NCBI RefSeq assembly: GCF_014931715.1
Contig: NZ_CP063164.1
Span: forward strand, 992,001-1,056,000
Length of the DNA stretch: 64,000 nucleotides
Source: Sulfurovum indicum
GTDB lineage: Bacteria; Campylobacterota; Campylobacteria; Campylobacterales; Sulfurovaceae
Reading direction: 5' to 3'
The position numbers and the translations under genes were made by a program. Shown here piece by piece: positions 18,633 through 26,289 of the stretch; position 1 is the first letter of the stretch, and each line of letters opens with the position of its first letter. The notes beneath the pieces are model-generated. The model was not told the origin of the DNA, ran no database searches, and saw nothing but the letters and a program-made list of their open reading frames with translations.

Positions 18633-20033
18633 ATGATGGCAACAGTAGTTTCTTACGGTGCAGCAGAGACAGTGACAGGTTCCTGTCACCTGCTAAGCAT
18701 TGATGGCGGTCCGAACATATTGATCGATTGCGGTATGTTTCAGGGAAAAGAGGAAGAACGCAACTACGGTCCATTCGACTTTGATCCCTCTGATATCGAT
18801 TATCTGTTTCTGACACACGCACACCTTGATCATATAGGACGTATTCCCAAACTGGTAAAAGAGGGCTTTAACGGTGCCATCTATGCTACCAGTGCGACGA
18901 GGGATCTTGCTGAAGTGATCCTGCTTGACAGTGCAAAGATTATGAAGGAAGATTTCAAGACAAACTATAGAAAAGCATTACGACGAGGAAAGGAGAAGGA
19001 GGTAAGAGCCCCTCTGTATGAAGAGAGTGATGTCGAAGATGCTTTCAGTCTTGCCTGGCACTATCCGGAATACAGTGCTGCCTTTGAACCGCAAAAGGGG
19101 GTGGATGTGGTTTATCATAATGCAGGACATATTCTCGGGTCGGCATTTATTGAGATCAACTATAGGGAAAACAATGTAAGGCAGACCATTGTCTTCTCCG
19201 GAGATATAGGAAATGACAATGATATGGTACTTCCGCCTCTGGAGAAATGTACCCACACCAATTATCTCTATGTTGAATCGACCTATGGTGACAGAGACCA
19301 CCAAAGTGCAGAAGCCACGGTGAGAGAGTTCAAACAGGTGATCATCGATACACTTCATGAGTGGGGGAATGTTATTATACCTTCCTTTGCTGTGGAACGT
19401 ACCCAGGAGCTGCTCTGTATTCTTAAAGAGATGTATGAGAGAAAAGAGCTGCCTCATTGCCAGATATTTCTTGACTCTCCTATGGCTACACGGGCAACAG
19501 ATGTTTACAAAAAATATTCGGAACTTCTCAGTGAAAGGTGTCAGGTTGGCAAAGAACAAAAGGGCACAGTGTTCGATTTTGAGCCGCTGGTCTATACACT
19601 GGATGTGGAAGCATCAAAGAAGATCAATGATGTCGACAGGCGTGCTATTATTATTGCCGGAAGCGGTATGTGTACCGGCGGGCGTATCCTGCATCACTTC
19701 AAGAACCGTCTCTGGAACAGAAAAAATGCCGTTATCTTTGTAGGATATCAGGCACAGGGGACCCTTGGAAGACATATTGTAGATGGTGCCAGATGGGTAA
19801 AAATATATAACGAAGATATTCTTATCAAGGCATCTGTTCATACGATCAACGGTTTTTCAGCCCATGCCGACCAGAGTGCCATTATTAAATGGATCTCCCG
19901 GATGGATGATCTGAAAACAGTCTATCTCATTCATGGAGAGAAGGACAAACAGGTGATCTTGAGAAGTGTGATAGAGAATGCTTTAAGTCTGAAAGTACAT
20001 ATTGTTGAGCCTGAAGAGGTGATCTACCTGTAA
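18633..20033 (+). CDS. MBL/beta-CASP RNA-processing exonuclease-like protein
   Basis: A 466-residue protein of the beta-CASP branch of metallo-beta-lactamases (CPSF/YSH1-like). THAHLDHIGR is the zinc motif 2 near residue 67, FSGDIGNDND is motif 4, and the beta-CASP inserts are FLDSPMATRATDVY and IIIAGSGMCTGGRILHH. The C-terminal RMMBL part has HTINGFSAHADQ and LIHGEKD. It probably acts on RNA in the cytoplasm. AAGAAGGA precedes two tandem ATGs (18633, 18636). Confidence 0.9.
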   Translation: MMATVVSYGAAETVTGSCHLLSIDGGPNILIDCGMFQGKEEERNYGPFDFDPSDIDYLFLTHAHLDHIGRIPKLVKEGFNGAIYATSATRDLAEVILLDSAKIMKEDFKTNYRKALRRGKEKEVRAPLYEESDVEDAFSLAWHYPEYSAAFEPQKGVDVVYHNAGHILGSAFIEINYRENNVRQTIVFSGDIGNDNDMVLPPLEKCTHTNYLYVESTYGDRDHQSAEATVREFKQVIIDTLHEWGNVIIPSFAVERTQELLCILKEMYERKELPHCQIFLDSPMATRATDVYKKYSELLSERCQVGKEQKGTVFDFEPLVYTLDVEASKKINDVDRRAIIIAGSGMCTGGRILHHFKNRLWNRKNAVIFVGYQAQGTLGRHIVDGARWVKIYNEDILIKASVHTINGFSAHADQSAIIKWISRMDDLKTVYLIHGEKDKQVILRSVIENALSLKVHIVEPEEVIYL

Positions 20034-20044
20034 GGTAGGCAGAT

Positions 20045-21646
20045 TTATTTTGCGGTCAGGAACACCGCTTCCTTCATATGGCTTGCAATTCTGGAAATAT
20101 GATGGCTGACACGCACAAGCCATCTGACAGCTTCAAGCTTGGAAGTGCCCATGTGCATACTGATCTTATCTTCCGCCATATTTCTGGCAATCTCTTTTCT
20201 GTACGGTTCAACTATTCTTCCGATCTGTTCTTCACTTTTTTTCGCAACGTTTTCTGCCTTTGAAAAGTTCCTGGAGTTTAATGCTCTGATGACCTCTGTA
20301 TTGTTTGCTATTAAAAGGTCGTGTTCTTCTTGGAGCTCCGCAGATTTTTGTACGACTCTTGCCCGGTAGGCATCTTCCTCACAGCGTTCATAGAGACGAA
20401 ACAGGTGGTCAAGTATATGGATCAATGAGATAAGCTCTTTCCATTTTGCATCATCCTGCTGTTTGAGGTCGATAGCATCGAGATATTCCCGTGTCTCATT
20501 CAGTGCTGCCTGGAGCATGCGCAAGTCAGCTTTTGCCCCATTCTTGGAGTCACCCAGAATAAAGTTGATATGTTCTAAAAGTGCAGTGAACTCATTCTGT
20601 ATGGAGATACGTACAGCTTCCAATGCAAGATTGGCCTCTTCCAGTATTTTTGTATCCAGTTTCATGGTATACTTCGGCTTTTCCGGGGGAATGATCTTCT
20701 CCATCATCATAGCAAATCTGTGCGTAAAGGGAAGTATGACCAGTACACCTATCGTATTGAAGAGTGTGTGAAAAGCAACCAGTGCGATCTGGGCATCTGC
20801 AACTATGGGCACGGGTGCAATGTACTCCCACAGATGGACAAAGGGTGTAATGAGAAAAACAGCCATAACTGCGGTGAAAATATTATAGATAACGTGTGAA
20901 AGACTGGTTCTTTTGGCATTTGCAGATCCGCCAATGGAAGCGAGAAGTGCAGTCACTGTGGTTCCCATATCCATACCTATGATAAGTGCTGCAGCCTGTT
21001 CAAAGTTGATCGTATTGGCAAAAAGTGCGGTCAGCGTTGCGGCAACTCCGGCACTGGAAGACTGGGTGATCACAGTTGTGATCACCCCAAGCGCAACTAA
21101 CTTTAGTATGCCTGTAAAAGAGTGGGAAGGCAGGTTTTCAGGTGTGATGATCCCTTCAAAACCGCTCATCCCCTCCTGTAAAAAAGTGATCCCGATAAAA
21201 ATAAGACCAAATCCGGCCAGAGCATAACCGGTTGCAGCAAGCTTTTTCTTAAAAAAGAGTTTAAGTACAGCACCGATGAATATAACGGGAAGAACGGCAG
21301 TGCCAAGGTTGAGTTTGAAGCCGAAAAGAACGACCATCCAGCCTGTGATGGTAGTACCTATATTTGCACCGAAAATGATCCCCAGTGCTTCAGGAAAGGC
21401 GAGGAGACCTGCACTGACAAAGCCGACCGCTGCAACCGTTGTAGCACTCGAGGACTGCAGTATCGCAGTGACAGCTGCACCAGTAGCAGCACCTGAAATC
21501 GGACTTCTGGTAAAGTGCATTAACAGGTTTCTCATCCTGTCACCTGCCAAAGAGCGCAGTCCGTCTGTCATGATTATCATACCCAACAGAAAGATACCCA
21601 GCCCGCCGGTTACTTTAAGTATTATTACAAGAGACAGGCCATCCAT
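20045..21646 (-). CDS. Na/Pi cotransporter family protein with PhoU-like tail
   Basis: A 533-residue membrane protein. The first 310 residues hold repeated hydrophobic segments with the duplicated signatures AVTAILQSSSATTVAAVGFV and GVITTVITQSSSAGVAATLT (QSSSA motifs) of the NptA/PhoU-transporter family. The last 200 residues are helical and PhoU-like. It likely moves phosphate with sodium across the inner membrane. It converges with the beta-CASP gene, with an 11-bp gap between stops. Confidence 0.9.
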   Translation of the reverse strand: MDGLSLVIILKVTGGLGIFLLGMIIMTDGLRSLAGDRMRNLLMHFTRSPISGAATGAAVTAILQSSSATTVAAVGFVSAGLLAFPEALGIIFGANIGTTITGWMVVLFGFKLNLGTAVLPVIFIGAVLKLFFKKKLAATGYALAGFGLIFIGITFLQEGMSGFEGIITPENLPSHSFTGILKLVALGVITTVITQSSSAGVAATLTALFANTINFEQAAALIIGMDMGTTVTALLASIGGSANAKRTSLSHVIYNIFTAVMAVFLITPFVHLWEYIAPVPIVADAQIALVAFHTLFNTIGVLVILPFTHRFAMMMEKIIPPEKPKYTMKLDTKILEEANLALEAVRISIQNEFTALLEHINFILGDSKNGAKADLRMLQAALNETREYLDAIDLKQQDDAKWKELISLIHILDHLFRLYERCEEDAYRARVVQKSAELQEEHDLLIANNTEVIRALNSRNFSKAENVAKKSEEQIGRIVEPYRKEIARNMAEDKISMHMGTSKLEAVRWLVRVSHHISRIASHMKEAVFLTAK

Positions 21647-21682
21647 GCTGTTTCCCTTCTCACCGACTGTTTAACTGTCAGT

Positions 21683-21847
21683 TTAGCTCTTTTTGTTCTT
21701 TTTGTTCTTTTTGGCTTCTTTTTCTTTCTTTTTATAGTCTTTGATATTTTTTTTTATCTCTTGCTTCAGCTCTTTTTTGAGCATACTCTCCATCTGTTTT
21801 TTGATCTGTTTTTTGATGTATTTTTTTGCTTTTCTTTTTGAAATCAT
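21683..21847 (-). CDS. Very lysine-rich small protein (54 aa)
   Basis: The ORF begins MISKRKAKKYIKKQIKKQME and ends KKKEKEAKKNKKNKKS; 24 of 54 residues are lysine, with Glu and Gln spread as in a helix. AAGGATC lies just upstream of the ATG. Such composition suggests nucleic-acid or anionic-surface binding, but no family is recognised. It lies 36 bp upstream of the Na/Pi gene on the same strand, and its leader contains the MITE-end remnant. Confidence 0.6.
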   Translation of the reverse strand: MISKRKAKKYIKKQIKKQMESMLKKELKQEIKKNIKDYKKKEKEAKKNKKNKKS

Positions 21848-22161
21848 GATCGATCCTTTTATATTAGAGGTGCCCTTAAGTTAAGACGGTATAACTATTC
21901 TATGATAGGGTAAATCGCCTTTAAAAGGAATGAAGTGTATATAAGAGGTTTATAAGGAAGAGCACGCTTTTTATCAATGTACTGAATAGAGGTTTCTAAA
22001 ACAATATAAAACTATTGATACTCTAAAGATATTTTGGCAAGAAAGGGTTGTGACAAATATTTTTTGATGATCTCCTCATGGGCATACGGATCCACTCTTT
22101 TCCGGACAGGCAGTCAGGAAGATGGTCGACTGAATGGTTCCCGGTACAGGCGAGTCGGATG
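21848..22161. other. Gene-free stretch with a solo MITE-end remnant
   Basis: The only recognisable item is TATTAGAGGTGCCC at 21862-21875, identical to 14 bases of the right end of the element at 8784-9048. No matching left end or interior is nearby. The rest is AT-rich with no convincing ORF or hairpin. Confidence 0.5.
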
Positions 22162-22464
22162 TTACAGTTTGCCTATATAGTCCGCAACGCTCTTGATCTC
22201 ATTATCGTTGTATTTTTTGATAAACCGCTTTTTCACGCTTTTTGCAAGTGGATGCCCCTTCTTTTTACCGGAAGCATAGTCGTGTGTCAGAGCAATAAGC
22301 TTTTTGGCCGGCATACCATGTAAAGGGTGTGAGACTCCCAAGGCTTTTTTTTCGCCTTTGCTGCCATGACATGCAGCACACTCTTTTTTGTAAATACTTT
22401 TTCCTGAGCCTGCTGTCAGCAATGTTGCAGTCACAAGAGGTATAATAATGATCCATTTTTTCAT
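22162..22464 (-). CDS. Periplasmic class I c-type cytochrome (c553-like)
   Basis: A 100-residue protein: signal peptide MKKWIIIIPLVTATLLTAGS, then the heme site ECAACH near residue 31. PLHGMPAKKL offers a possible Met ligand. The C-terminal helix IKSVADYIGKL is typical of mono-heme c553. It should carry electrons in the periplasm. It is isolated; the sensor kinase gene ends just upstream on the same strand. Confidence 0.85.
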   Translation of the reverse strand: MKKWIIIIPLVTATLLTAGSGKSIYKKECAACHGSKGEKKALGVSHPLHGMPAKKLIALTHDYASGKKKGHPLAKSVKKRFIKKYNDNEIKSVADYIGKL

Positions 22465-22531
22465 TTGCGAACTCCTCTCTAAGCCTTTTTTAAATCATAA
22501 CACATTCTATACCTGATATTCATAAAATTGA

Positions 22532-23695
22532 CTATTTGTGAGATTGCTTTGGAAATATAAGTGTAAAAGTACTTCCTTTTGAGAAAACGGAGTCAACTTC
22601 TATTTTGATGCCATACTCTCTGCATATCTGACTCACAATATCAAGCCCCAGACCAAATCCTCCGGTTTGTGTCGAGGTCGACTCAAAACGCTTGAAGATC
22701 TTTTTCTTTTCATCTTCTTTAATACCTATGCCGTTATCCTGGATACTAAGCTGTTCCGAGCACAGGTCGATACGTATGTATCCTCCTTGTCTTGAAAACT
22801 TGATGGCGTTGGAGAGAAGATTATCAATCAGAAGAACTACCTTTCTTCTATCCATAAGGATCTCTTTTGGTATCATATGACACTCAATCTCTATTTTTTT
22901 GAACTGTATCATGGTTTCCATATAGCGGATACGTTCCTCAATGATATCTTTCAGGTTTATTTTCGTGTCTTCATAATTGATATGTGTGTGAAATGAGATA
23001 AAGGTGAGATCGTTGTAGAGCTGGGAGAGGGTTTTTGTAGCGATCTCGATACGGTCGAGTGCACGCAGTTGTTTTGGTGAAAGATTCTCTTTGGGCATAT
23101 GTTCCTGGCTCATTAAAATGGTACTGATGGGTGTATTCATTTCATGTGCTGTATCTTTGATGAACTGTTTGAGAGTCTGTATGGCCTGGCGTAGAGGATA
23201 GAGCATGATCTTGGAGAGTAGAAGTGCAATAAATAACAGGAAAACAAAACCAAAAAGGGCAACGATCCATATCTGTTCCAGTATTTGGTCAAGTTTCTCT
23301 ATGGGTAACGTTTTTTTGATAACGATATATTTCACATTAAGATACTCTTTGATGATACTCTCTACAAGATAATAGTCCAGTCCTTTATGGTAGAAAAGCT
23401 GTGAAAAATCGATTTTGTCATCGAAGGTTGAAGCAATTAATGCCTTATTCTTGTCATAAAGGGCAATACCGTACCCCTCTTCATAAAAAGTAAACTCTTC
23501 ACTTTCAAGATTATGGTAATACTCCAGTTTACTGTTGATGTCTCGTGCTTTATAGCGCATCTGCATATGTAAATTTTCGACCAGTTTATATTTCTCGGAG
23601 TGGTAGTAGAGGTATCCTATCACACTTCCAAGGGCTCCGATCGAGCCCAGATAGATCACCATAAAAAAGATGAGGGTTTTTGTACTTGCTTTCAT
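22532..23695 (-). CDS. Sensor histidine kinase
   Basis: A 387-residue membrane kinase. Two transmembrane helices (about 8-28 and 142-163) flank a periplasmic domain of about 110 residues. The H-box reads FIKDTAHEMNTPISTI with the phospho-acceptor His near 186. The ATPase domain has the N-box LLIDNLLSNAIKFS and the G-boxes DNGIGIKED and GGFGLGLDIV. It follows the response regulator with a 2-bp gap, so they form one unit. The signal is unknown; the divergent small secreted proteins are candidate targets. Confidence 0.9.
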   Translation of the reverse strand: MKASTKTLIFFMVIYLGSIGALGSVIGYLYYHSEKYKLVENLHMQMRYKARDINSKLEYYHNLESEEFTFYEEGYGIALYDKNKALIASTFDDKIDFSQLFYHKGLDYYLVESIIKEYLNVKYIVIKKTLPIEKLDQILEQIWIVALFGFVFLLFIALLLSKIMLYPLRQAIQTLKQFIKDTAHEMNTPISTILMSQEHMPKENLSPKQLRALDRIEIATKTLSQLYNDLTFISFHTHINYEDTKINLKDIIEERIRYMETMIQFKKIEIECHMIPKEILMDRRKVVLLIDNLLSNAIKFSRQGGYIRIDLCSEQLSIQDNGIGIKEDEKKKIFKRFESTSTQTGGFGLGLDIVSQICREYGIKIEVDSVFSKGSTFTLIFPKQSHK

Positions 23696-23697
23696 TC

Positions 23698-24369
23698 TCA
23701 GGAGACTTTGGGTATGAACCGGTATCCGGTACCTCTTATATTTTGTATCATATCGGTACTGAGATATTTTCGTAAGTTCTTGATATGTGCTCTAAGTGCA
23801 TCAGACGAGCCGCTTTCATGGTACTCCCACATTGTCCGGTAAAGATCTTCGAACGTTACGATCTTGTTGGGATGCCGAAGAAAGTACTTTAGTGCCTTTA
23901 ACTCTTTGGGAGGGAGGGAGATCTTTTCCTCTCCACGGATGAGCAGTTCATTCTCTATGTCAAAAAAAAGCTCTTTGTCTATCTGGATACGCGATGAACG
24001 TTGTTGTGCAAATGAGCGTTTTTGAATGTTTCTGATACGCAGTAGAAGTTCTGTCAGTTCAAACGGTTTTTTCATATAGTCGTCTGCACCGCTTTCAAAG
24101 CCCTTTTTGACATCTTCGATATCATTAAGAGAGGTAATATAGATTGCGGGTGTCTTGTCACCGTTCTTGCGCATCATCTGTAAAAGTTCAAATCCTTTGA
24201 GAATCGGTACATTGACATCAAGGATATAGAGGTCATAATGTTTTTCATAGCTCAGTGAAAGTGCCTCTTCTCCGTCATAGACAAGATCCACATCAAAGTC
24301 ATTGTCTTGAAGATATTCGGATATGATATCAGCTAATCCGATGTCATCTTCCAGTAGCAAAATATTCAT
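23698..24369 (-). CDS. OmpR-family response regulator
   Basis: A 223-residue regulator. The receiver domain has acidic residues LLLEDD, phospho-acceptor Asp in LYILDVNVP (near 52), Thr/Ser in YITS and Lys in MKKPFE. The C-terminal winged helix ends NIRGTGYRFIPKV. It is the first gene of the two-component unit and is divergent from the small secreted protein at 24516; the 146-bp gap carries the element duplicated at 24874. Confidence 0.93.
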   Translation of the reverse strand: MNILLLEDDIGLADIISEYLQDNDFDVDLVYDGEEALSLSYEKHYDLYILDVNVPILKGFELLQMMRKNGDKTPAIYITSLNDIEDVKKGFESGADDYMKKPFELTELLLRIRNIQKRSFAQQRSSRIQIDKELFFDIENELLIRGEEKISLPPKELKALKYFLRHPNKIVTFEDLYRTMWEYHESGSSDALRAHIKNLRKYLSTDMIQNIRGTGYRFIPKVS

Positions 24370-24451
24370 AGGTACTCCTGTATGAAACTATGTTAAACAG
24401 ATCGTATTTTGACGATTTTTCTATTATAACATACCAGGTATAGAAAACAGT

Positions 24452-24485
24452 ACTTCACTCTTTTTTCATACTTTTGTACTATAAT
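24452..24485 (+). promoter_or_regulatory. Upstream element copy A plus -10 box
   Basis: The 29 bp at 24452-24480 (starting ACTTCACTC, ending TTTTGTACT) match the 29 bp at 24874-24902 at 23 positions without gaps. TATAAT (24480-24485) follows at once. This is a candidate binding site for the adjacent regulator; that is inference. Confidence 0.5.
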
Positions 24486-24515
24486 TTAAAAACAGATTTA
24501 GAAAGGTAGTGCGCT

Positions 24516-24851
24516 ATGAAATATAAATGTATACTGGTTTCCCTTTGTATATTCGGCACTACCTCTCTTTATGCACACGAGAGTGGATTGGGAGATGTAC
24601 TTCGGGAACTGGGGAAAGAAAAAATACCTGCTGAATTTTCGGAAAAGAAAAGTGTATCTAAAAAAAAGAGACGTTTTGTTTTTAGAGACGACTATGAGGC
24701 CAATGGTATAGGAGAGAAAGACAAAAACAGATCAGAAAGTTATAATTATACCAATAGATCTAGGTTTAAATTTAAATTCAAGGACGGTTCTTCACACAAC
24801 AACTTCTCAGGGGGCTATCGAGGAAGCGGTGGCGGAAGAGGCAGAAGATGA
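24516..24851 (+). CDS. Small secreted basic protein with Gly/Arg-rich tail, unknown
   Basis: A 111-residue protein with a signal peptide (MKYKCILVSLCIFGTTSLYA, cleavage after YAHA-like site), a lysine-rich middle (SEKKSVSKKKRRFVFRDDYE), a stretch rich in Asn/Tyr/Arg and Phe/Lys (YTNRSRFKFKFKDGSS), and the tail FSGGYRGSGGGRGRR. No family is recognised. The next gene has the same plan, so the pair may be diverged duplicates. Probably periplasmic or surface located and intrinsically disordered. Confidence 0.7.
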   Translation: MKYKCILVSLCIFGTTSLYAHESGLGDVLRELGKEKIPAEFSEKKSVSKKKRRFVFRDDYEANGIGEKDKNRSESYNYTNRSRFKFKFKDGSSHNNFSGGYRGSGGGRGRR

Positions 24852-24873
24852 TTTTCCCCTTCTCTTCATAGAT

Positions 24874-24902
24874 ACTTCACACTCTTTTCATATACTTCTA
24901 CT
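24874..24902 (+). promoter_or_regulatory. Upstream element copy B
   Basis: This is the second copy of the 29-bp element described at 24452, 37 bp before the ATG of the second small secreted gene. Unlike copy A it is not followed by a TATAAT. Confidence 0.45.
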
Positions 24903-24939
24903 GCAGCAAACAGCAATCATACTAAAAAAAGGATCAAGC

Positions 24940-25224
24940 ATGAAAAAAATAGTTTTGGCGGCAGGAGCCGTGGCACTTTTTTCCGTTACCACTCTGAGTG
25001 CAGATGAAAACAGATATCAGACAAGAGTTCAGCAGTCTGCAGAATATAAAGATGATGTTCAGTATAAATATCGATATCAACCGGATGAACCTCATCAGTA
25101 TAAAGGTGAATATCAGCAAAAAAACCAGTATCGAAAACAATACAGAAATAATATGAATGACATAAGCAGCGATATGGGCAGCATGGGAAGTATGGGCGGC
25201 AGCAGAGGTGGTGGCAGACACTAA
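24940..25224 (+). CDS. Small secreted protein with Gly/Arg-rich tail, second member
   Basis: A 94-residue protein with a signal peptide (MKKIVLAAGAVALFSVTTLS, cleavage after SA). The mature part is dominated by Tyr/Gln/Lys repeats (YKYRYQPDEPHQYKGEYQQK) and ends with a Met/Ser/Gly stretch, MGSMGSMGGSRGGGRH. AAAGGATC precedes the ATG. No family is recognised. The design (signal peptide, disordered Tyr-rich body, GGxRGGGR end) parallels the gene 88 bp upstream. Confidence 0.7.
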   Translation: MKKIVLAAGAVALFSVTTLSADENRYQTRVQQSAEYKDDVQYKYRYQPDEPHQYKGEYQQKNQYRKQYRNNMNDISSDMGSMGSMGGSRGGGRH

Positions 25225-25231
25225 TATAATG

Positions 25232-25250
25232 GCAGAGGCATCTCCTCTGC
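25232..25250 (+). terminator. Hairpin after the small secreted gene pair
   Basis: GCAGAGG and CCTCTGC form a perfect 7-bp stem with a 5-base loop, 7 bp after the stop codon. No U-tract follows, so it may act as a transcript-stabilising 3' hairpin instead. Confidence 0.5.
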
Positions 25251-25359
25251 GGTAGAAACCTACAGCGCAAGGAGATGTTCTATGACAAGTAAAGCACTTT
25301 CTACTTTCACTCTCTGTTACTTGTTTCTACTTTACATACATAAACACTCTGCTCAATAT

Positions 25360-26130
25360 CTAATAGGAATTGAGCTTGTTGTAGAGTTCTATTTTTGAAT
25401 TTACCTGATATTTTCTGAAAATACTTTTCATATGGGTTTTAACGGTATTGATCGAGAGGTTCAGTATCTCCGCAATTTCAGTATAGGATTTGCCGGACAA
25501 TACTTTACGTACAATACGTTTCTCCTGTGCTGTAAGCAGTTTCAACTCTTCATCGATTCGTCTGCATTTGGTATAGAAGATACCATAATGTTCGTCATGA
25601 AGAGGTCTGGTCAGTGTTTCAAAAAGCTCTTTTACTTCTTTTAGTTTTGGTATCTTGATTTCTACTTTGTTTTGGAACATAAAACAAATAAATGCTATCT
25701 CTGTTTTATTGTCAAAATCGTAGATAGGCATGGTAATGATATCTTTTAATTGAGCTTTTTTTGAAAGCTCAATTGCATTTTTTTTGGAGATCAATCCTTT
25801 AAAGAGTTCATAAAGACTACTGGTATGGGCATATTTCATGTTTGATGTAAAATGGTTCTTGCAGTTTTTTATAAAATCATTCCAGGAAAAACTATTTTTG
25901 TCAAACACATACTCTTTCAGTAAATGCTTGTATCTGTGGTGTGCTTCTATAACATAGCCGATCTTGACATTGTTCTGTTCCCTCAAAAATAGAGAAATGA
26001 TATCAGCCTGTGTTCTTTTAAGATAAAAATCCCTGTCTTTATGCAGCATGGCATTGATATCTCTTCCCTGGATAATGCAGGACTGAAACTCGATAATCTT
26101 ACTTTGTATTGTATTCTCTTTTTCTTCCAT
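25360..26130 (-). CDS. LuxR-type transcription regulator
   Basis: A 256-residue protein. The last 60 residues are a clear LuxR/FixJ helix-turn-helix (LTAQEKRIVRKVLSGKSYTE, then IAEILNLSINTVKTHMKSIF). The first 190 residues contain no domain I recognise and no receiver Asp, so it may bind a ligand directly. It is divergent from the lipoprotein gene at 26290, and the space between holds an 18-bp dyad, which makes control of that gene likely. Confidence 0.88.
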   Translation of the reverse strand: MEEKENTIQSKIIEFQSCIIQGRDINAMLHKDRDFYLKRTQADIISLFLREQNNVKIGYVIEAHHRYKHLLKEYVFDKNSFSWNDFIKNCKNHFTSNMKYAHTSSLYELFKGLISKKNAIELSKKAQLKDIITMPIYDFDNKTEIAFICFMFQNKVEIKIPKLKEVKELFETLTRPLHDEHYGIFYTKCRRIDEELKLLTAQEKRIVRKVLSGKSYTEIAEILNLSINTVKTHMKSIFRKYQVNSKIELYNKLNSY

Positions 26131-26189
26131 ATGTTTATACCTTATTAAAATTATATCATTATTTATTAATTTAAAGATAAGTTTACTTT

Positions 26190-26234
26190 ATCACCCGAAT
26201 GGGTGATGTATTGTTTTTTCAGTTTAGTTATACT
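26190..26234 (+). promoter_or_regulatory. 18-bp dyad and -10 box before the lipoprotein gene
   Basis: ATCACCCGAATGGGTGAT (26190-26207) is two perfect 7-bp arms around GAAT. A -10-like TATACT lies at 26229-26234. With a start 7 bp further on (26241) the dyad centre falls at -42.5, the classical activator position of LuxR-type proteins. No -35 hexamer is seen, consistent with an activated promoter. Confidence 0.6.
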
Positions 26235-26289
26235 GATTTAATGTGAAAAATATTTACATTAATTCTTAAGTAAAGGGAGGAGATTAGGT

